Positions 9,321 to 21,124 of a stretch of 64,000 nt of DNA are shown here, piece by piece (position 1 is the stretch's first letter; every line of letters starts with the position of its first letter). The notes below the pieces were generated by a model. It did not search any database. It saw nothing but the letters and a program-made list of their open reading frames with translations, and was not told the DNA's origin. The translations under genes and the position numbers were made by a program. Source of the DNA: Phymatolithon calcareum (lineage: Eukaryota > Rhodophyta > Florideophyceae > Hapalidiales). The stretch is taken from positions 2,728,001-2,792,000 of the forward strand of contig OZ345352.1 of assembly GCA_977006965.1 (NCBI GenBank). The letters run 5' to 3'.

Positions 9321-11731
9321 CTAGACGTATGCCGCGGTGCATTCAAGTTTTCCAAGGAGCGACATCGACAGTTGGGAATAAAATACGCAAGCGACAGCTT
9401 TCCTCAAGTGAGCACTACACTAATTTCGCATACATTCGGATCGGTAGCCGAGGGCCACCTAAAGACCGTGCACAAGAACCTAATGTTGCGCCCGCTGTTA
9501 TGTCGCTGTCCCAAGGCGGTCGCTTTTTCCCCTCGCGACTGTGCGCCGCACAATTTGGATCGCGATAGTCATGCTGCTAGTAGTAGGTGATCTAACGGGC
9601 CATACGGGCATGAGTCTCTCGTGTGTCTATGCGCTCCATCGCTGTCTTTTGCATAGGTTGTAATATATAAGGTAGTTAGTTCCTTCCGGTAAGTAACGGA
9701 AGGTGGAGAGTTCTCTGGATGTCGGCTCAATTGCTCGGATCGCCGTACGCTCCACTTCGCCGGCACGTCCCTTTCGACCACTCGGAGTTGGAGTTTTTCC
9801 CATCCTTCCTGTTCGCAACCTTCGTCGTGCAAGCCAGCAAGGAGAAAACAGCGCCCAAGTTTCCCTTTTCCCTTTTCGTGCGTGTGTCAAAAAACCGAAA
9901 CTGTGATATGGACCGACCCTCTGGAACTTCACGCCCGAGTGGTCCGCAGGGCGCTGCCATTTGGTGGGTATACGTAGAATACTGCAGTAGTGGGGGTTGC
10001 GGGAAATCATGATATTTTTGAAATTCGATAAAAATCTGATAAAAACAAGACTATCTTATTGCACCTATGACAAGAAACCGTTCTCGACTGGTCTGCTATG
10101 CTAAGTATAATCGAATCTTTGTCGTCGCAATTAGTACACTACTGATCGTCGACATCTATAAGAAGGTCAGAATCCATAAGTAACTGAGTGATGTTTGCTA
10201 CTGCATGGAAACAGAATGAGTGCAATCAGCGATGGTTACGCTATCACTTGCTTAGTACACCGAATCGCTTAAAGCGTCTATTCACTGATTCGAAGCAAAC
10301 ACGGAAGTTGGCAGAAATAGTACGCTCAGTATCTACAAGATCTGACGCTCGTGGTGAGAAGAAATTTCAGTTCCCGGAATAGACCTTGTCAGCCAGAACC
10401 CGTTCTTCAGGGCTTAATGCAGATTTCATCCCGCACCAAAAATATTGAGATCCGAGTTACTTGCGGGGAAGGGACCCGTGAGACCACACTATATCACCGC
10501 CGTCCAAAGAGATGCCAACCTCATACCGCATTGGAGAGTCCTTCAACTTAAATGAGTACCGCCGTCTGTTGAACTGAGTACGATCGAAGATACGGAAGTC
10601 TGTGTCATCTACAGAAACAAAGAACTCACAGAATGATCGTCCAGAAAAGCGATTTCTCCCAGTTGATCTAGAATATTGTTAGAGTACACTCATATACGAT
10701 ACAGAAAATAATGAGTACACGTACCACATCCGAAATGGCAAGACGTTCAATAAAAATCAAAGACCACTTGCGGAAGGTTTTCTCATCAACTTGAGCCGTT
10801 TTCGCGCGTACATGTTCCATCCCGTAAACTTTCAAAACAATATAGCTCAAGGAAGATAGCGAGGAAGACCCCCAGTGCGAATTTGTGCAAGTGCCTAAAT
10901 ATTCGCACAAGTGTGCGGGAGTGCGCCAAAAATTGCAAGCCAACGCCGACCATAAATTGGACTTTCCTTCGGGGCTCTACGGAGGAAAATGCCAGCCTCA
11001 TTCTCGAACACGCTCGCAGGAACATCAAACACATCATGCGCCATTAGAAACAGAGGTCGGTGCACGGAAGTTGAGGCAACTATTTTGAGAGCAGAAGGTA
11101 AAAAAGAGATCCCAGCAGTTTTTATGCAAAATCAATCAGCTCTATATAGTCATATTCTCCAATTTCGAGTTCTACACGCTTAAAGGAAACGCGTTTTGAG
11201 AAAATGTGGATGCTTTATTGTTTGAAACTTTTGACAAATCATGTGTTTTTTGGATGATGATCTCTTGCATGTAGCTTTCAGAATTCAATAAGAAGGTAAA
11301 TGTTTGCTATGATAATTTGAACTGGCAGTAGGCTGCATTAGCTATGTATCAGCTTATGGCATATAGAAACGTATCGTACTTGAGGAGTTAATATTTTTCG
11401 CATTGGCAGATACGACAGCAAAGGAGCTCAAACGTTTTATTAATCTAAGGGACACGGCTTCTGCTTGACTCACTGGCAGCAAATTATTTTTCTCAACTCT
11501 TCATTGGGGTACTCTGCGACGTGGTGTAAATTTAACCATTGAGTAGAAATCCTAAAGATGAGACATTTATGAGTATAGCGATCCCAGCAAATGATGATCC
11601 AATGAATTGGATTGAGTAATAGAAATACGTGTGTAAGCAGCATAATTATTTTTTTTGAAACTGAGGAAAACTCAACGCATATTTTTGGGATTTATTGTTG
11701 CTCTAATTGGGACGCAGAATGAAAAGATATT
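9321..11731. other. no gene recognised (2.4 kb)
   Basis: Overlapping short ORFs at 9.6-10.0 kb on both strands, and AT-rich sequence after 10.0 kb, show no motif, repeat or similarity I can support. The last kilobase is AT-rich with no long ORF. A host gene with divergent sequence cannot be excluded. Confidence 0.4.
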
Positions 11732-12389
11732 AAGGAAATTCGCTGCATGGACTGGAAAAGGTGGCAAAATTCGCTAAATCGGCACCCCTTGAAAAAACTA
11801 CTACTCATTATGATACACAGAGCACAGTTTAAAAATATGCTTCTCAAAAAACTTTTAATTTAATTCATGCACTACTCTCTATGCTCTAGCTCCTCGTCGC
11901 AAGTAGTATCTTCGTCATCGCAGACGGTATGGTCAATTATCATCGGCTGAGCCGCTTTGTTGATGCATTTTCGTCTCTCCTCAACAATATTTGGATGTTC
12001 GGCCTGCCGCACGTCTGCGAGAAGTGAACGGTGTTTCGGCACGAGGAGCAGAGATGGGCCCTCAATTCGGACGGCAAGTAGGGCCTCTTTCTCTTGCGGC
12101 CCGGCTTAGCGGCAAGGTCGTACAGCACCAAATCATACTGTACTAGCTGGTCACCAGAGACTGCAACACGAGTGATGCGTTGCCTGGCTCACGTTCTCAA
12201 CAGCCATGCGTCCCCAAACCAGTTCTTCGCTCACGGGTCTAACGCGACCCGATGCTGCGCCAAGAGTCTAGAAGCTTACAAGAGTGCAGCGACGACGAGG
12301 CTACATGGCCGCTGGTGCTCTCCAAAGTGGCGGCAAGAGCATGCAGCGCGGCAGTCTCTGTTAACTTGCACGTGGAATGGTGTCACTCT

Positions 12390-14648
12390 CAGGCTTTGAA
12401 TAAATATAACGGGAATTGCCGTATATTTCCGTACATGCCAATACGTACGATATTGATCAGATGATGCGATACGGAAATACGTATTGGGTTTTCCGATGCG
12501 ATGTAAAGCCGTCCGCAGAATATACAGTACTTTCTATAATAAAGAGCGTTGTTGGGGCACGATTCTAAACTTACATACATTGCATCTTTACATCTACGTA
12601 TCAGTAATGTGTTGAAACAGTGAATTCAATGTTTGCGAGCGTCGCAACTGGCATCATCGTTCTCAATTCCACATCAACCTCGACAATAGAGGACGCCATG
12701 ATGACGGGTGAAGTGAATCGTCCCAAGAAACGAGCTGTCGTTGAGATTCTTATGTCGAAAAATCCCGATACTGTGCGCGACGTGCAAGCAAGAAGCGGAG
12801 GAAGGGTTCGAAAAAATGTGTCGCACTTCGTTTTTGGATGTCCTTTGAACGATAATTGCAAGTGCGGCGGCTCAGTCTCATTCGAGAAAGGCACTGGGTA
12901 CACAAACCCGTTCAAGCACCTCGTTGCGCGCGTATCAGATGGCGATGTAAACCATCTGTACACTATCTACCAAACTGCTTTATCCGAACGGCGCCGTGGT
13001 GGTATCACTAGCCACGCACAACTCTTCCAGAATTATCGCTCTGGTACAGAGAAAGAAAAAGCCATGTACGCTTACATCAATCTTGTCACGGAACTTTCTT
13101 TGCCTGTTTCATTTGTCACAAACCGCACTGCGCGTTCTTGTATGAAGTTCAAGTCGAATTTCAGCGCGAAGTACTTCAAAGAAATTCTGTTTGCTCTCAC
13201 AGAGCTGGTCGAGAGAGAAATTGGTCGAACGATGGCAGATACCACCGGAGCTATACTGCATGATGGATGGACGAATTGTGGCACGCACTACTTTGGTGTA
13301 TAGGCTTCTTCATGAAAAAATATTCGTCGTTCGTCAGGGTGTTGAGCATGTCATTGATGAACATTCGCTGCCATTGCTTTCTGTAAGTCCGATGGCGAAA
13401 GTAACGGATGGGGAAAGCGAATTTGGCGAGGAAGCAACTGAATTTGATGCTGTTTCTCATGTTCGGCACATTGAGGATGTGTTCCATTACTACAGTCTCA
13501 ATGTACACGATTGGGTTCGATGTTCTATCGCAGACAACTGCACAGTCAACAAGCGACTGGCGCGTCTTCTTGGAGTTCCTCATGTGGGTTGTTTAGCTCA
13601 CAAAATGAACCTGGAAGTGAATCAAATGGTCCGGTGGGATGCAACGTTAGAGAAGATGTTGGAATCAATACACAGTACTATGTTACAGTGCAAGAGAAAG
13701 TTGACTCATCGGTCGATGTTGCGAAATCTGACGCATCTATCTCCCGTTCTTCACAACGCAACTCGGTGGTCGAGCAAGTACCACATGCTCAAGCGCTTCA
13801 ACGAAATTCGCGACGAGCTAGTTATGGTCGCTGACACGGAAGGCGCAACTGTATCTATTGACCGCAGTGTTGCTTTTAAAAGGCATGCTGTGAAAGTGGG
13901 CAGCATGTTACGCGAGATTAATGAAGTGACGTTGCTTCTTCAAAAACGCAATGCAACACTTTCGGATTGTCGACTGAGTGTCGATTCGTTGTTACACGAT
14001 GTCTAAAACTACCATACTAATGAGCAGTCTGTTTTGTATGGGTGCAAACTGGGGAACAAATATCTATCTATTGACGCTAGTATTTCACCAGACCCATTGT
14101 TTGAGTCCGGGGTCGTGAATATACAGCGTGGGAATGCAACTGCGATGAGTGATGCTGAGAAGGTGGCATGTGAGAAGTTAAGGGCCGAAGAAATCAGCTT
14201 GGGTAATGAGACTCCCGCTGCTGCAATGTCGGTAGTAGAGAGGATTTCAATGCGAAAACGTCAGCGTCTGGATGAATCTCACAAGTATGTCAATTGCGAT
14301 TATATATTGGGATCTGCAGCTTAGGTGGAACGCCTTTGGTCTGCTGCGAAGAATATCTTGAAGGATAACCGGAAACTAATGACTCCTTTGCTATTTGAAT
14401 CACTGCTATTTCTGAAAGTGAACAAAAGTTACTGGGGTATAGAGATGGTGTGCGAAGCGATGAAAAAGGCTCGTAGCGAGAAAGTGAAAGCTCGTATGGA
14501 AGAAGATGCGGAACAGACGGAAATTGACGTCGATGGGGAGGATGAGTAGAGTGAGTATTTGTACGGGATGAAGAAGAGTAAATTGGAATTGAATTGTGAA
14601 CGGGAATAGTAATAGAAATACGTACCCGTTATATTTATTCAAAGCCTG
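12390..14648 (+). mobile_element. hAT transposon nested in MULE-1
   Basis: The termini form 24-bp perfect inverted repeats at 12390-12413 and 14625-14648, beginning CAGGCTTTGAATAAAT. They are flanked by the 8-bp duplication GTCACTCT (12382-12389) and GTCACTCC (14649-14656), 7 of 8 identical, which is diagnostic of hAT. The element encodes a decayed transposase. Confidence 0.9.
12620..14549 (+). pseudogene. hAT-family transposase, broken
   Basis: The N-terminal part (12620-13303) holds a BED-like zinc region with GTGYTNPFKHL and ends at DGWTNCGTHYFGV, the first catalytic aspartate region. After at least one frame change near 13300 the main reading (13390-14006) gives SIADNCTVNKRLARLLGVPH and GCLAHKMNLEVN, characteristic of hAT. 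The C-terminus reads VERLWSAAKNILKDNRKLMT and LFESLLFLKVNKSYW, the hAT dimerisation region. In-frame stops lie at 14004-14006 (TAA) and 14322-14324 (TAG). It resembles hAT proteins of oomycetes as I know them. It is not functional as it stands. Confidence 0.85.
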
Positions 14649-15082
14649 GTCACTCCGCTGCTAACAGCACACCTCAGCATGTCACTTTCGATGACTACCG
14701 GCTCCACAAACAGCTTTTCTGCTGGGAGGATTATTTACTAGTGCGTCTTGTAGTATTAAGGCGCGAGGAACTTGCCTGTCGACGTGCCTTACCAATAGAC
14801 GTGTTGTGGGCGATTACGAGGTTGACAACGTCGTCAAAGTTAGCGTCAGGGTAGTCGCCCACCCTCAGCACGAGCTCCTTCTTCTCTATGACTTCAGACG
14901 GTTTGGGCGAGAGCGTTGTGAGATGGCTTAGCAGTCGAATGCGACGAGTACTTTGCGCGGCGGATGAGTAATGTAATGATAAGCGGCTGTATAGCTCATA
15001 TCATAACGACTAGTAGTTTTTGCAAGGTGTGCCGATTTAGCGAATTTTGCCACCTTTTTCGGTCCATGCAGCGAGTTTCCTC

Positions 15083-15671
15083 AATATATATTACTATCAG
15101 AGTCACTAACGCACGTAACTGTAACAGTATGTATCCGCATCTCTTGTGGAATGATGCCATGTAATTTTATTTAGTGGCAACGCGTCAGATAAAGAAGGTT
15201 TGAACTCGTGTGACAGGATGGGAAAAAAGTTTAGTGACGAAAAAGGATCGCATTCAGACAGAAAAACTGATAATACAAACAAAAAACTTTTATTGTTGTT
15301 GGGAAAAAATGTACTGGCGTAAATAAAATACACTGAAATGATAGAAAATACACAGGAATTGCATATTTCAATTGATTTCATCACCGATTTAATTGAGAAG
15401 GAATATTTTGCAAAGAGAATATTTTTCCGTATTAGATACGGGGAGATACATCTTCGTAAAACGCTTTCTATGACTTTTTTTCTTATTCGGTTTCGATTAT
15501 GCGGAGCTTTTACGTTTTTGTATGAACAACAAAGGCAAAAGCCACTCAGCAAGTAATTCCGGATTGAACACTTTCGTGAAGCTTAAATTTTAACCAAAAA
15601 TAAATAGCATTGTGCTTCCATAATCTCAGTTGCAACGCGTAAATCGCATATTGCAATTTTTCAGTGCTCAT
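15083..15671. other. no gene recognised
   Basis: AT-rich spacer between MULE-1 and the next element. A 148-codon minus-strand ORF (15106-15552) has low-complexity AT-driven composition and no recognisable motif. Confidence 0.4.
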
Positions 15672-15788
15672 ACAGGAGGATGCGAGAAACTTCGAAGTTA
15701 GTGCGTTTTGACATTTCTTTGCATTGTAGCACTGTTAAAATTTTGCCACTAAATATGCATGAAATTAAAGGCACGACATTTTAAAAAC

Positions 15789-17115
15789 GAGGAAATTCGC
15801 TGCATGGACCGAAAAAGGTTGCAAAATTCGCTAAATCGGCACCCTTGCAAAAACTACTACTCGTTATGATTTCAGCTAGACAGCCGCTTATCATTACACG
15901 TAATTAAGAGGATTTATTGAGAAGGTACCATGTGTCCCAAATTGAGGAAAGTCGGCACGTTTCTAATCACGTTATACTAGCATCGAGATTTGTCAGTTAT
16001 CTTATTCAGAATTGCATAATGTCACGTCAATGGCTCGTGCCACTTCATTCTCTTCGGTAGGGGTCCATGTGGGTTTCTTCAGGGTTCTGCTGAGTGTACC
16101 AATTGCACATGCTCCTTGACTATCCATATCTTCAGTCAGCTTCCTTATTATTACACTACTAATCCGCTACGCAAAGTACTCTGCACCTCGTCGCATTCGA
16201 CTGCTAAGCTAACTCACAGCGCTCTCGCCCGAACCGTCTGAACTCATGGAGAAGATGGGTGGGTGACCTCCCTGGAGTAAACTTTGACGACGTTCTCAAC
16301 CTCGTAATCGCCCACAACACGTATATTGGCAAGGCAAGTTCCTCACGCCTTGCTGCTACAAGAAGCACCTGGAAAAATCCTCTGAGCGGAGAAGCCGCTT
16401 GTGGAGCCGGAGGTCATCGAAAGTGACATGCTGAGGTTTGTTGTTAGCAGCCAAGTGACACCATTCCCTGTGGTAGTTAACAGCGACTACCGCGCTACAT
16501 GCACTTGCCGCCACTTTGAAGAGCACCAGCGGCCATGTATCCACGTCGTCGCTGCACTTTTGAACTGTTCTGGACGCTTGGCGCAGCATCGAGTCGCGTT
16601 CGACCCGTGAAACAAGATCTGGTGTGGGACCCATGGCTATTGATAACGTGGGCCAAGCAACACGAGGGCATCATCATTCGTGTTGCAGTCACTGGTTACC
16701 AGCTAGTACAGGATGATTTGGTTCCGTTTGACCTTGTCGCTAAGCTGGGCCGCAAGCGCAAGAGGCCCTACTTCCCGTCCGAAGTGAGGTCCCGCCACGG
16801 CTCCTCGTGCGGAAACAACGGTTACTTCTCGCAGAAATGCGCCAAGCCGAACATCCGCAATATTGTTGACGCGAAGCGAAAATACATCGACAAAGCAGCT
16901 CAGTCCATGATAATTGACCTCACCGCCTGCGATGACGGAGATGCTACTTGCGACGAGGAGCTGAAGCATAGAGTTGCGCATGAAATGAATATTATTTTTT
17001 TGATAAGTTTATTTCTGTGGAGTGTTCTGTGTATCATAACGAGTAGTAGTTATTGCAAGGGGTGCCGATTTAGCGAATTTTGCCACCTTTTTCGGTCCAT
17101 GCAGCGAATTTCCTC
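15789..17115 (+). mobile_element. MULE-2 with perfect 10-bp duplication
   Basis: The element begins GAGGAAATTCGCTGCATGG and ends CCATGCAGCGAATTTCCTC, with about 80-bp terminal inverted repeats. It is flanked by the perfect 10-bp repeat TTTTAAAAAC at 15779-15788 and 17116-17125. It carries SWIM and knuckle remnants on the plus strand (separate entry) but no catalytic core, so it is a non-autonomous derivative of a Mutator-like transposon. Confidence 0.9.
16401..17010 (+). pseudogene. MULE C-terminal remnant: SWIM and CCHC motifs
   Basis: The frame at 16401-16610 contains CTCRHFEEHQRPCIHVVAAL, a SWIM zinc motif (CxC...CxH) as found C-terminal to the core of Mutator-like transposases. After a frame change, the reading from about 16610 gives KQHEGIIIRVAVTGYQLVQD, PGRKRKRP-type basic residues and SSCGNNGYFSQKC. 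The last is a degenerate CCHC knuckle whose intact form (CSSCRNSGHFSQTC) is seen in MULE-4. The DDE core is missing upstream. Equivalent remnants occur in all four MULE copies. Confidence 0.75.
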
Positions 17116-17815
17116 TTTTAAAAACCTAAAGAAATTTTGGCTATTGCCATATAGATGAATACATTTGCAAAATTATATATTTGTCATACGTTCGAAAAAA
17201 CTCGAATATTTTCGTTTTTACAGAAAACCATACATATGCATATGCCAGTTATTAAAGCGGAGAATATTCCGCCACTAAGTCGCAACCGTTCAAGTTCGAC
17301 CGAATTCCATGAAGAATACCATGCAATCTACTTGTTGGAACAAGAACTATGCCGCAATTTAATCACGAATAGAAGAAATATGGCGCTCAAGATCTCGAAT
17401 ATTCGTCAATTTCGCCATACATATGAAATCTGTTGTCTCTCCATTTCGCAAGATATCACGAACAACAGTATGTTTTCTGCTTGACGTCGTTCTATCTCTA
17501 CTCTTCTCTTGGGTTGTTTTAGAGGAGTTATAATTATGTAAAGACGAACGCAAAAACTCCGCATATAGAGAAGTAAGAATAGTCAAATATTTTTCATACA
17601 AATATATATGAATAAATTCGAATTATTCGAACATATAACAAATATATGTTCTTTCAAAGTTATGCATCTATATGTTAATGGCCGAAATATCTTTAGTTTT
17701 TTGTAATGTCGTGCCTTCAATTTAATCCATATTTAGAGACAAATTTTTAACAGTGTTACAATGCAAAGAAATGTCAAAGCGCACTAAATTCGAATTTTTC
17801 CGCAACCTCCAGTGG

Positions 17816-18689
17816 AAAAAGATATACACAAATCAGATTGCCACTAATATACGCTCTTCACAGATCCTCAGACTCCGCTATTAGTGCTACACGGCCAAAG
17901 CGTAGGTGCAGTGCAACAAATATCCACTAGTCGGAATGGTCATACAGCGCACAGTGCTTCAGCCGGTTTCGACAAGCACACATGATATCTCCTCCCTTAC
18001 TAAAATATGTAAGCATTTTCACTTTGCATCATGAACACCATGTGCGAATGAAAATATTACTAATTACTTGATTCTCAAAAATCAACCGCTCTCCTCTTTA
18101 GCCAGCGCATGTCGAAAGCAATGCTATATCCGTATATTCTCATCCTCTACAAGGTCAGAAGCCTTGCACAGATGCATACTTCATTCGTGCTGCCTAACTA
18201 TCAGTTCTACTGTAATAAGGAGAGTGTTTCCGTATACTCATAACAAATCTTCGGCGCTAATTAGAAATTCTAATGACTTAGTTCTATATATATACCACTA
18301 ATGTCACCCAAATCTCTGCGTGCTGCATCTTCTTTCTCGTCACGTTGCACACCGGCGACATAACAATCGCATATCATGGCACCGTGAGCAAAGAATAAGA
18401 AGGTTTTTGAAGAGCTTTAAAAGATCGTCAAAGGCGGAAAAGGCAAATGATAATTTACCAGTCCAGAAAAAGCAATGCGAAAAGATTTCAAGGCCATGAA
18501 TGATTCCACTTTTCGTGCTCGACTCAATAAGTAAAATTAGGAGTTAAGAATTATGACACCCAAACGCGGTCGTGGCAGAAAGTTTTCCGATATTTTTTAC
18601 ATTGTCATTTTATTATTGTATATGGGCATATCCACAGCCAGCTGCAGTGCGACAGAAGAGAAAAACACGACAATGACATCTTCAATGAT
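17816..18689. other. no gene recognised
   Basis: AT-rich sequence with scattered short ORFs. A 55-codon ORF at 18554-18718 (start MTPKRGRGRKF, hydrophobic YIVILLLYMGI) could encode a small membrane peptide but overlaps the acidic reading frame described next and has no independent support. Confidence 0.35.
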
Positions 18690-19330
18690 GATGATGATGA
18701 TGACGATCTTAACCTCTTAATGACCCCTAAAGACAAGAAACAGCGATTACCGTTATTGCCGGATATGCATGATAATATTGACTATGATGAAGTTGAGGAC
18801 GGCGAAATTCTTACATGCCAGAAAGGAAACGTTGATGGCCTTTCTTTCTTTAAACCTATCTTCCTGATCGGATATTGGGAAAATGAACATGAGTGCAAGC
18901 GCGTAACTGTGGCCATTCTTCTTCCGGTCGGCACGATGCAGAGCTCGAAGGACCACAGAGTGGAAGTGGATGAAAATGGCACTGTGCTCCGTGTGACTGT
19001 GAAATGGCAAAGAGCGATGACGGATCTTATTTATCTACATAAATCAGAGCTTGAAAATGATGATCGGCTTCTTGCAAACTACCCTTGTCTGCTCACCTTC
19101 CCCCATTTCTGCGCAGCTTACGGGAACATGCATCCGAAAGTATCGAATCGGCATATGACATTAAACTCCTATTTCCGGTAAAACCTGAGGTTGACAGTGT
19201 AAAGAATTGATTCTGGCACTTTTGGTCAGCAAAATCCACTGACCGTGTAATACATGTTATCATGGAGGCTCCGGATGGTAAATACTCTGATATTGATTAT
19301 GATGACTTTGATTCAGAATTGCTTGTAATT
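18690..19330 (+). CDS. unidentified acidic ORF, broken at 3' end
   Basis: The open frame 18720-19181 encodes 153 residues beginning MTPKDKKQRLPLLP. In the same frame, upstream sequence from about 18680 encodes an aspartate run (FNDDDDDDDLNLL) from a GAT repeat. A compact part with alternating hydrophobic residues follows (RVTVAILLPVGTM, VLRVTVKWQRAMTDLIYLHK). After 19130 the plausible continuation changes frame (YDIKLLFPVKPEVDSVKN, then DRVIHVIMEAPDGKY near 19240-19280). This suggests a decayed gene of 200 or more codons. I do not recognise the family. The beta-rich pattern could be a small-heat-shock or CS-like fold, but that is a guess. Confidence 0.4.
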
Positions 19331-20379
19331 TGCGAACTGTACTTTCAATTGGATTGCTCCTATCATTTAGTCTTCATAAACATCAAATGTGTCATTCAAA
19401 CTACAGCACAATTCCAACGCTCCTCAATTGCACGAATTTATGAAATATTGAGATTTACCGCAACCCCCTGCCTTGTCGACGTAGACACGGTCCTCTTGCA
19501 CTCCGTTTATGACCTTCTTTAGAGCTCACTGCAAACGTACCCCGAGATCCAAACCTGGAAATCCGCCTGTTGCAGCGCATGTTACATGGCTGTACAGCTT
19601 GTTCCTATCTCTCTAAAGACACTTTTTGCAATTTAGAATTGATGTCAATGCTTCGCAGAATGATGCTATTGATGCTAAACTTGTGGAACTTGTGCGCCTT
19701 ACGTCCAACTCGGTTAATTATTTCGCTAAAGATATTTGCAAGCTGTGAAACTCGTCTGACGATAGAAAAAAGGATGACCGTGTCTGACCAATTGTGGCGT
19801 AGTCCAAGTGGTTTCTCTGGCCAGTCGCTGGCAGAACTGCACCAAGCTTCCTAGGTATGCGTGCTACTGGGGATGGTACTTTGCAGTTAGCCGCGGACTT
19901 TTTGAGTGCGAATGAGATCTTCCGCTTAGCGCACATATTGGCGGATCTCGAAAATGAAAGCTTTGTTAACCTCTTATTCTCCGCTCACAGTCAAGGTATG
20001 TCACCTGTGAAGAGTGGTTGGGAATAAGCTCTGTTAATTTTCTACGCTTCTAAGAGGTATGTGTCATACGTCGACTAGGCAGTACTGCAGAATTCCACAA
20101 ATACCCACAAAGTCCATTACGACCCAAAGGCGGACAGCTCACTCTCAGGGAAACCAGAATCGGACCTTTCCGTCCGTGGCAAGGTCGCCGACGTCTTCCT
20201 CGCAGCGGACTCGTAGCAGCACCGCGTCGTACAGAGCTCAGACTCGAAACGCTGTCCGTCTTGTACGTGTCAAAATCACTTGGGGTTGCTAGCCAATAAC
20301 AGTATCACACATGGACTTTTTCTTGTGATTTTCTAAAAACGGGCCTTAGTCGTCAAGTGTTTTTGGTTGATATTTTATT
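19331..20379. other. no gene recognised, possible coding remnants
   Basis: The plus-strand segment 19845-20025 reads MRATGDGTLQLAADFLSANE and on to LAHILADLENESFVNLLFSA with coding-like composition. It has no clear start, end or family. The rest shows nothing. Confidence 0.35.
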
Positions 20380-21120
20380 GACGAAATTCGCTACATGGAC
20401 CAAAGAAGTGAGGAGAGTTTGCTGAATCGGCACTCCTTGCCGAAGGTACTACTTGTTATGATATGATCTAGCTAACCCTTGATACGAACCCGAGACGCCT
20501 GTACAGAAGCTGTTTGTGGAGCCGGAGGTCATCGAAAGCGGCACGCCGCACTGATTTGTTCGAAGCGAGGTGACATCATTTATTGTGACAGTTAACAGCT
20601 ACTACCGTGCTACATGATCTGGCCGCCCCTTTGAAGAGCACCAGTGGCCATGTAGCCACGTTGTCGCTGCACTTTGTTACCCCTCTAGACGCTAGGTCAG
20701 CATCGCGTAGCGGTCGACCAGTGGAACAAGCATTGGTTCGGGGACGTATAGCTGTTGAGAACATGGACTAACTAACACGAGGGCAGTATCACACGCGTTG
20801 CAGTCACTGGTGACCAGCTCATACAGTATGATTTGGTGCCGTTTGACCTTGTTGCTAAGAGGGGCCGCAAGCACAAGAAGTCCTACTTGCCGACCGAAAT
20901 TATAGCCCGTCGCTACTTCTCGTGCGGAATCACTGGTCACTTCTCACAGACATGCGGAATACCGAACATCCACAACATTTTTGAAGCGAAGCGAATACAA
21001 ATCGACAAGACAACTCAGTCCATGATAATAGATGGTACCGCATGCGAAAGCAGAGACATGTTTCTGTTTTAGCTACTCGTCGCGAATAGCATCTCCGTCT
21101 GGTACCGTCTATTATCATGT
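20380..21120 (+). mobile_element. MULE-3, truncated, with inverted tail
   Basis: The 5' inverted repeat (GACGAAATTCGCTACATGG) starts at about 20380. The plus strand then shows a degraded SWIM region (20600-20680), RVAVTGDQLIQYDLVPFDLV and a knuckle, YFSCGITGHFSQTC. The right terminal repeat is absent. Instead 21021-21040 and 21100-21119 are near-perfect inverted repeats (18 of 20), because a piece of the same MULE region follows in reverse orientation. This copy is rearranged and immobile. Confidence 0.7.
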
Positions 21121-21124
21121 TTGG

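Larger units (their letters stand above)
11732..15082 (-). mobile_element. MULE-1, carrying a nested hAT element
   Basis: Long terminal inverted repeats start at 11732 (AAGGAAATTCGCTGCATGG) and end at 15082 (CATGCAGCGAGTTTCCTC), each about 80 bp and matching those of MULE-2. The flanks AAAAGATATT (11722-11731) and AATATATATT (15083-15092) match at 8 of 10 positions, an eroded 10-bp target duplication typical of Mutator-like elements. On the minus strand, 11940-12131 encodes a CCHC-type knuckle (LCSSCRNTVHFSQTC, histidine shown with flanking cysteines). A corrupted SWIM region is near 12180-12340. No DDE catalytic core is present. Without the hAT insert the element is about 1.08 kb. Confidence 0.85.
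15672..17815. mobile_element. older inverted-repeat element split by MULE-2
   Basis: The arms at about 15672-15780 and 17704-17815 are inverted copies of each other. For example, TTTGACATTTCTTTGCATTG on the left corresponds to the reverse complement of CAATGCAAAGAAATGTCAAA on the right. The match extends about 110 bp and stops at outer ends near CAGGAGGATGCG and CGCAACCTCCAG. The interior is 17126-17703 plus the few bases left of MULE-2, with no recognisable transposase. It is probably a non-autonomous DNA transposon; superfamily and exact ends are uncertain. Confidence 0.6.

Noticed and set aside
15106-15552. 148-codon minus-strand ORF with hydrophobic stretches
   Set aside because: AT-rich composition, no motif, lies in spacer between two transposons. 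Probably chance.
18554-18718. 55-codon ORF with a hydrophobic segment
   Set aside because: It overlaps the Asp-rich frame leading into the 153-residue ORF and has only a methionine run at its end. Not independently supportable.
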